Positions 54,960 to 64,000 of a stretch of DNA of 64,000 bases are shown piece after piece. The notes below the pieces were generated by a model. That model made no database searches. It was not told the origin of the DNA and saw nothing but the letters and a program-made list of their open reading frames with translations. Both the position numbers and the translations under genes were made by a program. Source of the stretch: Cricetomys ansorgei. Lineage: Eukaryota > Chordata > Mammalia > Rodentia > Nesomyidae. Position 1 is the first letter of the stretch, and every line of letters begins with the position of its first letter. The stretch lies in the NCBI GenBank assembly GCA_026225945.1, contig JAMJFZ010001262.1, forward strand, positions 1,116,001 to 1,180,000. Reading direction: 5' to 3'.

Positions 54960-56640
54960 TGAATGCTCTAACTAGTTCCTTATACCACAGGGTGTATAGG
55001 CCTCTTAAGAGCTATCAATTGTATGTATATTTAAGATGAACTTTTCTCCTAGGTGAAAGATGAATCATAAACTTTCTTCAGTGAAATGGAAAGTTCTTCT
55101 CTGAGTTCATTCATCTCTGTTACTGCATTTCAGAAACATATTCTTTCTTCCACAAACTCAAGTATTGGTCCATTGTTCTGGACTGGAATCCCTCCCTTGC
55201 TCCTGCCTGCCTGATTCAATCTCCCTGCCGGCAGGCTCATAACTCCACAGGCAGGAATGCTGGAAGGAAGGGACATAGGTTCAAATGGCTGGAGATTTGG
55301 TTGAGGCACCGAGAGCCTGGCAGGATAAATGAATACCCTGGAACTTTCATTCAGGCATAGTTAACAAAGTCAAAGTTACTTTATTTTGAGGGGGTTCAAG
55401 AATATATGGGGGAAACAGGTAGACAATCACTTGTTCAGGGCAGGCCAGGGCATGAATGCTGTGACACATGGGAGAAGGAGCCTACCATGACACATGGTGG
55501 GAGGGCCTTACAGCTTCGTCCGCTTTGTCAGCAGGAACTGTTTATCACCCTCTACCTAGGCCATGTGCAAGGCTCTGACCCATTTCCATAGTGCTGTACT
55601 TAAGTATCCAAATTGAGCTTTAGAGAATGTCCACTCATGAGAGGAATCTATTTGTCTTTGGATGGTAATGCATCATACAAAAGCTTGTCTAATGGAATGG
55701 GACAAATGCACATTCTTATCTACTTCCTTAAGAGCTACAATTTACAAATTCTCTAATAAGGACTTTACAATAAAATGCATTTAAACCTATAATGAGCAAT
55801 AGGAGATATCTACACGTGGAATAGAATCTTGATGATGTATTCATTATAAAATTTCTCTTATGGACTGAAAGAATGCCACATCCTTACAACTTCTGTTTAG
55901 TAATCATCTCTAAGTCTCCTTGCAACAGGGCATTTGGCTGATAATCATGTATGTCCTTGAAAAATAGGTCTCTTTATTCTAGATCAAAGATTCTCAAAGA
56001 TCTGAAATTGAATGCAAAGTTCTTACTTTTTTCCATCTGTGTAATAAAATTACAGAAATGTACCAAAGGTCTTGTTCATAACACAGCATGCCTATAGTGA
56101 GCCAGAGGAAATACGGGCTTGTAAAATAGAACTTGTTTGTTGTAGAAAAAATATTGTTGATATAAAACTTGCACTGTAGATTGGAGGAATTAGCCACATT
56201 CTCACCCAGCTACATAATTTAAATGCTTTGATATGCTTCTTGCATAAAATTGCAAGTAAGTCAATACTATACAGTAGTGAATACGTGCTTACAAAAGTGA
56301 ATCTATTCATTCTGTATAAACCATGAGCCATAGACAACACTTCAACTACTGGTTGGAAAGTTCTTCCAACTCTTTATGTACCTCATTTCATAAAAGCTCT
56401 ATATGCTTCTTGTCCTTAATGTCATATATTTTAAAAATACAATAATACATGTGTATTTTCCACAGAATGAAATGCATCATCCATAAACCTTTGTCATGGA
56501 AAACAACAGTGTATCATTTCCTCATCCATAATGTATCTGTATATGACCAATGTGTAGCAGTGTCTGCTAGGCACAACAGGACTGATGCATAGATGAATTT
56601 ACAAGAACTGTGTCAGAACACACAAAATTTGCACAGGATC
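54960..56640. other. Stretch without recognised gene
   Basis: AT-rich, no convincing coding frame. A possible repeat-like minus-strand AATAAA lies near 55379-55384. Nothing else supported. Confidence 0.4.
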
Positions 56641-56649
56641 AAGCTGAGA

Positions 56650-59600
56650 GTGGCAAGTGAAAATGGGTCCTCATCCCTAATCAAGAAGCTATGCATCAGT
56701 CCTGTTAGCCAAGACTTCTATACCCAGAAAAAGTTTCAATCACCATAGATGGAGAAAACAAAATATTCCATGACAAATCCAAATTCAAACAATATCTATC
56801 TACAAACCCAGTCCTACAGAGGACACTGGTAGGAAAACTCCAACCCAAGGTGCTAACCACACACATTAAAATATAGGAAATATATAACCTCACATCATCA
56901 AAACCAGCAGAAAAGACAAACAACAACAACAACAACTACGAAATAGCAGGACCTAACAATCATTGGTCTTCGATATTTCTCAACATCAGTGGGCTCAATT
57001 CTACAATAAAATGAAACTGACTAACAGAATGGATTTGAAAATGGAATTCAGCCTTCTGCTGCATATAAGAAACACACTTCAAACTCAAAGATAAACATTA
57101 CCTCTGAGCAACAGATTGGAAAAAGATTTACCAAGCAAATAGACCTAAAAACAAGTCAGTATAGCCATTCTAATATCCAACAAAATAGATTTCAAACCAA
57201 AATTAGTCAAAAGAGACAGGGAAGGACACTATATATTCATCAAAGGAACAATCCACCATGAGAACATTTCAATTATTAACATCTGTGCCCCCAACACGGG
57301 CTACCATGTTTGTAAAAGAAGCATTTCTAACACACATTGACTCACACACACTGACACTGGGAGACTTCAGTACCTCATATTCACCAACAGGTCATCCAGA
57401 CAAAATAAAACAGAGAAATACTTGATCTAAGAGATGTTATAAATCAAATGGACCTAACAGATACCTACAGAACATTTCACGCATACATGAAGCCTCCCAA
57501 CTGGAAAAAGCCAGGGCCAGATGGTTTTAGTGCAGAATTCTACCAGACACTCAAATAAGAGTTAACACAAATATTCCTCAAATTATTCCACAAAATAGAA
57601 GCAGAAAAAACACTGCTAAACTCATTCTATGTGGCCACAATCACATGGATACCCAAACCAGACAAAGATTCTGTAGTAGTATGGATACTGCTAGGGCAAT
57701 TCAGCAAGAAGACACGGAGGCATATTTCATAACTGCAAACCCTGCCAGACCTCAGCAGAGGGAACCACCATCCTGGCCAGCACAATACTCAACAGTTGAA
57801 CCACGAATGTCTGGGCTCAGGTGTATTTATTCTTTCAGAACTCCTCACTTATTCTACTGATAGCACATGCAGATCACTAGCAATTAATTATCCCCCACAG
57901 AAATCTGACACCTGCAGACAATACAAAACACCAAGACCTGTACATCTATTTTTCCAATAGTGCATAAAACATTTTCAAACATAACTAAAAATTAACTTCT
58001 CCAACTAAATTCAACAAAGACCAATTTCCCTCATAGCAAGTAAAAATACTTGCAAACCAAATACAAGAATGTATCAAAAAGATTATCCACCATGATCAAG
58101 TAGGTTCCATTGCAGAGATGCAGGGATGGTTCAAAAGTACAAAATGTTGATGCCAATGTAATCTACCACATAAACAAACATAAAGGAAAAAAATCACATG
58201 ATCATCTCACTAGATGCTGAAAAAGCTTTTGACAAAATCCAACACCCTTCGTGATAAAAGTCTTAGTGAAATTAGTGGCACATACCTAACCATAACAAAG
58301 GCAATTTATAGCAAGGCTACTGCCAACATTAAATTAAATGGAGAGAAACCCAAAGTAATTCCACTAAAATCATGAATAAGGCAAAGTTGTCCTCTCTCTC
58401 CATACCTTTTTGATATAGTGCTTGAAGCTTTAGCCAGAGCAGTGAGACAACAGAAGGTGATCAAGGGGACACAGATTAGAAAGGAGGAAGTCAAAGTATC
58501 CTTATTCACAGATGATATGATAGTGTATATAAACGTCCCCCAAAAATCAACCAGGGAACTCCTCCAGCTGATAAACAACTTCAGTAAAGTGACTGGCTAC
58601 AAGATTAATTTAAAAAAATCAGTGGCCCTCCTATATACAAACAACAAATGACTGAGAAAGAAATCAGGGAAACAGCTCCCTTCACAATAGCCACAAACAA
58701 CATAAAATATCACAGAGTGACTCTAACCAAGCATGTAACAGATTTGTTTAACAAAACTTTAAGTCTTTGAAGAAAGAAATTGGAGAAGACCTCAGAAGAT
58801 GGAAAGATCCCATGTTCCTGATTGGTAGGAGTAACATAGTAAATAAAAATGGTCGTCTTACCAAAAGCAATCTACAGATTCAATGTAATCCTTATCAAAA
58901 TCATAACACAATTCTTTACAGACCTTGAATGGACAATACTCAATTTCATATGGAAATATAAAAAACCCAGGACAGCTAAAGTAATCCTGACAAATAAAAG
59001 AACTTCTGGAGGTATCACCACTCTTGATTTCAAGTTATACTACAGAGAAATAGTAATAAAAACCACATAGTATTGGCATAAAAACAGACATGTTGATCAA
59101 TGGAACCGAATAAAAAATCCAGACATAAATTAACACACTTATGGACATATGATTTTTGATAAAGAAGCTAGAAAAACACACTGGAAAAAAGACAGTATCT
59201 TCAACAAATGATATTGGTCAAACTAGATGTCTGCATGTAGAAGAATGAAAATAGATCCATATTTGTCACCCTGCATAAAACTCATGTCCAAGTGGATCAA
59301 AGACCTCAACATAAAACCAGATACACTGAACCTGATAGAAGAGAAAGTGGGGAATAGCCTTGAATGCATTGGCACAGGAGACAACTTCCTGAACAGAACA
59401 CCAATATCTCAGGCACTAAGGTCAACAACAAATAGGACCTCATGAAATTAAAAAGTTTCTGTATGGCAAAAGACACTGTCAATAAGACAAAACAGCAGTT
59501 TACAGAATTAGAAAAGATATTCACCAAGATATTCACTCCACTTCTGATAGAGGGCTAATATCCAAAACATAAAGAATTCAAGAAACTAGACATCAACAAA

Positions 59601-61372
59601 CCAAATAATTCAATTAAAAAAATGGAGTACAGAGCTAAATAAAGAATTCTCCAAAAAGAAATGTTGAATGGCCAAGAAACACTTAAAGAAATGTTCAACA
59701 TTCTTAGCCATCAGGGAAATGCAAACCAAAAGTACTCTGAAATTCCATCTTATACCTGTCAGAATGGCTAAGATCAATAACACAAATGACAGCTCATGCT
59801 AGAGAGGTTGTGGAGCAAGGTGAACACTCATTCCTTGCTGGAGAGAGTGCAAACTTTTACAGTTATTATGGAAAGCAATAAGGCTATTCCTCATGAAATT
59901 GGAAATCAACCTACATCAAGACCCAGTTACATCACTCCTGGGCATATACCCCAAGGACATTCCATCCTACCAGAGGGATGCTTGCTCAACTATATTCATA
60001 GCACCTTTATTCATAAGAGCCAGAAATTGAAAACAGCCTAGATGCCCCTAAACTGAAGAATGGATAAAGAAATTGTAATATATTTACACAATGGAGTACT
60101 ACTCAGCTGTTTAGGCAAATTGACGGAACTAGAAAAAATCATTCTGAGTGAGGTAAGACAAATTCAGCATGTACTCACTTATAAGTGGTTATTAACCGTT
60201 AAGCAAAAGACAAAGGCACTGAAACCCACAGACCAGGAGAGACTGAACAAGGAGGGGCTCTGTTGTGAATTGGGGATCTCCCTGGTTGGGGTGGTGGTAG
60301 AGGTGGAACAGACAGCATGGTTGGGCTGGAGGAGGATGAGAATGCAAGGAAGGGAGGCCAGGCATGGGGAGAGGGATGTGTATGGAGGGACAGACAGAAT
60401 TGGGTGTAGTTAAGGGGGTATCTGGAGACCAAGGGCAGTGTAAACTCACTGGAGCCCATGATGGAGACCTTAGAGAGTACCTCTAGCTATGGGAGATGGG
60501 AGATGGGAGATGGGAAACCCGAATAAGTCATCTGGTATAGCCAGTGATACTCCCAGTGGAGGGAGTGGGACATCACCTCAGCCACAAAACATTTGACCTA
60601 TAACCCATCTTCCCTTCAGGACCCATTGGGACAATGGAAGGGCTGAGCCCCATTCCCAGGGAGAGAACCCATGCCTGACTCTGCACAGTAGGCCAGGAAC
60701 TAGAGACTGGATAGCCAGGAGATGATTCCTGAAGATGTGCTGTCCTACTCATGGATCGTTACCTAGTCCAGTCTCCATCAGAGAGACTTCTGATGGGAAT
60801 GGATGCAGAGGCCCAGAGCCAAACACCATGCAGAGTTCCAGAAAACTTTCAAAAGAATGGGAGGAGGCATTGTAGAGACCAGAGGCACTGGGGACATCAG
60901 GAGAGCAAGACCCGGGGAGTCAATGGACCAGTGCTCTTGGAGTCCCTTCAAGCCTGAAGCAGAGGCCAGGGAACCTGAAGGATCTCCTAGATGTGTTATG
61001 TGGTTGTGTGGCTTGGGGTTCTTGTGGAGAGCCTGCAGGCTGGAGTGTATGTGGGGGTTCTCTGGCACTTTTATCTTCTCTTGGTTCCTGTTCCCTCCAG
61101 CTGGGTTGCCTGGTTTGCTCTCGATGTGGGGACTGGTACCTGGTCTTGTCCCAATTTTGTGCTCTGTTTGAGCAGTGACCCTGGGTGGACTGCTATCTTG
61201 TACAGGGAGAAACAGGGGCAGGTGTGGGTAGGTTTGGGGAGGATATATAGTGGGAGGAGAGGGAGGATGGAGAAAGCCTGGAGGAAAAGAGGGAGGCTGG
61301 GAGGTGTGTTGATATGTATTATAGGAAAGAAGAAAAATAAATAAAAAATGTATAAAGTAAGTTTTAAATAAA
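56650..61372 (+). mobile_element. Decayed L1 LINE (Lx-like), 5'-truncated
   Basis: Translation in scattered frames matches L1 ORF2. A reverse-transcriptase segment lies at about 58418-58650 ([10 protein letters not shown], with Thr where most L1s have Ala in the FADD box, and [13 protein letters not shown]). Downstream parts lie at 58849-59445 ([34 protein letters not shown]-like SKWIKDLNIKPDTL) and 60060-60180 (TELEKIILSEVRQIQ). A long 3' UTR follows and an A-rich tail ends near 61372. Many stops and frameshifts make it inactive. Confidence 0.85.
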
Positions 61373-61374
61373 AA

Positions 61375-61515
61375 AGGAGCTGGGCAGTGGTGGTACACAC
61401 CTTTAATCCCAGCACTCAAGAGGCATAGGCAGGCAGATCTCTTGTGAGTTCAAGGCCAACCTGGTATACAGAGTAAGTTCCAGGAGAGAAACCCTGTCTC
61501 AAAAACAAAAACAAA
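61375..61515 (+). repeat. B1 SINE
   Basis: 'gctgggcagtggtggtacac' head, 'gttcaaggccaacctggtat', 'gagaaaccctgtctcaaaaa' and an AAAC tail, placed directly at the 3' end of the L1. Confidence 0.85.
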
Positions 61516-61549
61516 AAAACAACCAACCAACAAGCAAACAAAAAAGGAG

Positions 61550-61752
61550 GAGAAACAAAGATGGCTCAGCAGTTAAGAATATTGAGTGCTTTTCAGAGGA
61601 CCCTGTTCCATTTGGAGATCCCATATGTAGCTACCAAGCTGCTGTAATGCCTGTCCTTGGGATCTGGTGCCCTTTTCTGTTTTTTGAAGGTACTGCACAT
61701 ATACACATGCTGGCAAATACCCATATAACTAAAGTAAAAATAAAGGTTAAAG

Positions 61753-61787
<35 letters not shown>
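61550..61787 (+). repeat. B2 SINE with (CA)n tail
   Basis: 'agatggctcagcagttaaga' head to 'cccatataactaaagtaaa', followed by a (CA)n tract at about 61755-61787. Confidence 0.75.
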
Positions 61788-61789
<2 letters not shown>

Positions 61790-62394
61790 GAATACTTTAT
61801 AATAAGGTCATAGCCCTGAAACAAATAGTAGTCAGCTCTTTCTGGTACTGTATGGAGCAACTGTGACTTTCCTCTTAGACAGCTTGATCAGAAGCAAAAA
61901 CAGCCTAGTTCTGAGGTTAAAATAGCTCAGCATAGCTGTCCATCTAAGCATCCACACTATTCATAGGTGACTTTATCTTGGTGTTTTCTGTATTTGTGCC
62001 CTTTGTATTGTGAGAATTGTGGCATTGGTACTTCTATCTATTAAGTCATATGTCATGATTACCAGTTAGCACTGACTCCTAATAAATGTACCTTTACAGT
62101 ATCATTTACTTGATTTTCAGCTCAGAACTTTTAGTGTAAGATGTTCCCCACCAGAGGTATTTCTTTCCATCATTTTCATAATTTACATACGTTCCTGCAT
62201 GATTTTGAGCTATGAATGCCCCCAAATATCTCTGCTGTTACATTGTAACCAAGTTCAGCAGTGGATTTGTTAACTGAGCATGCTTCAGATAAACAAAACA
62301 TGTCCAGACTCTTCAAAATGCACATGCTTCCTTTGTTGAGGAAAATCATTGCTTTGGAAATGACTCCCATGCTCTCCTTGCCCAGCTCTTCTGT

Positions 62395-62880
62395 CTTGGC
62401 TATTGTGATGGCTAGTCTTGGGAGTAAAACTGACTACATCTGGAATTAGCTAACACCCAATCATCTGGGTACACCTGTGAGGGATTTTTTTTTCTAAATT
62501 AAATCATCTGGCACGGGAAGATTCACTTTTAATGAGGATCTTTTGAGGCGGCAAGATCCACCTTTAGTCTGAGCCACACCTTCTGCTGGCAGCCTACATA
62601 CAGGATTTGGAAGAAGGAAACTTGCTCTTTGCCTGCTTGCCCTAGCTGTGGCTAGCAAGTACAGTAGAGTACACTTCTTCAGAATTCTGGTGTAACTGAA
62701 AACCAGATGGGACAACCAGCCTTATGGACTGAACAACTATGGAATTCTTCAACTTTCCCTTGGTAGACAGCCATTGATATACTAGCTGGACCAGAGCCTG
62801 TGACATTCTAATACATCCACTTCCTGCATTCACAGAGAGATTCATTCTTTCAGATTTGGTCATCTAGCAAACCTTGATAA
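62395..62880 (+). repeat. Rodent LTR-like or medium-reiteration repeat
   Basis: Recognisable text such as 'attgtgatggctagtcttgg', 'ccacaccttctgctggcagc', 'gcctgcttgccctagctgtg' and 'ggtagacagccattgatata' belongs to a widespread rodent repeat. No name assigned. Confidence 0.6.
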
Positions 62881-63379
62881 ATACTGCTGTGTTTTTCTCA
62901 TTGTACTCAGGAAGACGTGCTGGCTAACAGTATGCTCATATAAGGCATTCTTCCTTGCTCCATTTCTCTCTAAGTATTCAAATTACCGTGGAGACTACAG
63001 TTTTCCTTATTATTCATTTGTATAGAGATCGACCTGAATTTCAGGAAGAAAGCTCCTACAGGAATGGAGTCATCATCCAGGCTTCTGGTGGAAGAAGAAC
63101 TTATCATCCTGTTTGTTATCTGGTTCCTGCTTTTTTTCTCAGGGTTATATGAAGTCCCCTGCCTACCCGATAAAAAGTAGCTTCAGTTCACCCAACCTCA
63201 GCGTTAAGCCACGGGGGTGGGTGGGTGGAGGGACTTGTTCCCTAAATTCTCTCTTTAATCGTTAATATTCTGAGCACCCTTCCACCTGTGGGACGGGGAA
63301 ATCAGCCCACTGCAAATTGTGTAATGGACTGCGCTAGCTAGTCATCTTGTTTCCTAGGGGACGTGGCTACTGAGCACAG

Positions 63380-64000
63380 GAAGCAAGAAGGGTCAAACAT
63401 AAGTGCTACTGAAAGCCAATCTCTGCGATTTGGGAAAAGTCTGGGCCTGGAGTGGAAGCATGGGCCAGGAACCACTGTGCTGTGTCCCTTGAACACCCTA
63501 ATCCAAAGGGAGGTGCTCCTGTCACTCAGGCTTCTCTAGTTAATCAGGGCCTTCAGGCTGACCTGCCAGTCAGAAAGGTTGGAGAGATGCTCTATATGCC
63601 ATGCTGAAGGCTCAGCTGATCAGGTGCTAGTGGTTTGGTGTGTTGTGCCGTGAGCATTTCTATCAGGAGTGTGAGAAGGCAGTCTCCGAAGCAGCGAAAT
63701 GGTGAGCAAGAGGTCGCTGTCCCCAAAGGGAAGGAGTGGAAAGCTGAGCTGTTGGGGTTGGGGGTGGTGGGTCTTCTGCAAATCAGCAGGCAACACGGCT
63801 TCAGGCAAGGTCCTTGCAACTCCCTGGCCCAGCAGCGGCCTCTTACAAAGCCAGCTCGGCGGGCTGCAGCTGCGCAGAACAGTGGGAGCAGGGCATTGTG
63901 GGTAGAAATATTCTTGTAGTCGACAGCATAGGGCTTTTGGAGTCTCCGACTTGTGTAGGTTGCCAAAGTCAGAGTGGCCTAGGTTTTCTAGTATCTTTTA
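63380..64000. promoter_or_regulatory. GC-richer segment with CpGs at window edge, possible promoter
   Basis: GC and CpG content rise, with 'ggcattgtgggtag' near 63892-63905, loosely like the ZNF143-type promoter element. Short open frames on both strands (up to 124 codons) match no family I know. The window ends before a gene can be confirmed. Confidence 0.3.

Noticed and set aside
60192..61419. Frames of 85-213 codons at the L1 3' end
   Set aside because: They lie in the L1 3' UTR and adjoining B1, low-complexity Pro/Ser-rich translations without homology.

Overview
This window is nuclear DNA from a muroid rodent. It is dense in B1, B2 and ID-type SINEs and carries URR1-like hAT fossils, Lx-type L1 sequence and many solo LTR-like pieces. 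Its genes are split into exons with GT-AG introns and have clear mammalian orthologues. I see no bacterial, phage or CRISPR features. The species cannot be fixed by eye.

Left part (about 0.6-33.3 kb, + strand): a complete RINT1 gene, with a GC-rich promoter at about 0.6-1.0 kb and 14 coding exons from 1207 to 33339. Every coding exon joins in frame to give about 769 residues from the first usable ATG. RINT1 is the RAD50 interactor / TIP20-family subunit of the ER-Golgi tethering complex. Its introns hold most of the SINEs, one hAT fossil and a 2.2-kb composite repeat.

Middle part (33.3-43.3 kb): an intergenic stretch with a cluster of minus-strand LTR-like repeats, long alternating AT/CA tracts, SINEs, and a mostly unique block at 39.8-43.2 kb.

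Right part (43.3-53.5 kb, - strand): a structurally intact RCCD1 gene of seven coding exons (381 residues, including a 30-nt microexon) with a GC-rich, CRE-containing promoter at about 50.4-50.6 kb. Just beyond it lie the last three exons of UNC45A, in the same order and orientation as at the mammalian RCCD1 locus. This UNC45A piece is dead: it has a nonsense codon, a 2-bp deletion and a 596-bp solo LTR inside the last exon, flanked by a 4-bp target duplication. The rest of UNC45A is not visible. RINT1 and RCCD1-UNC45A lie on different chromosomes in human and mouse, so the window crosses a junction. The best reading is that an RCCD1-plus-UNC45A-tail segment was duplicated or transposed next to RINT1. 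RCCD1 stayed intact and the UNC45A fragment decayed.

Far right (53.6-64 kb): MIR relics, LTR-like sequence, a long decayed L1 (about 56.6-61.4 kb, + strand), more SINEs, and a GC-richer segment at the edge that may be an unrelated promoter. Nothing here looks like a new molecular system. The points of real interest are the gene juxtaposition, the retained RCCD1 copy, the LTR-broken UNC45A tail and the altered RINT1 start.
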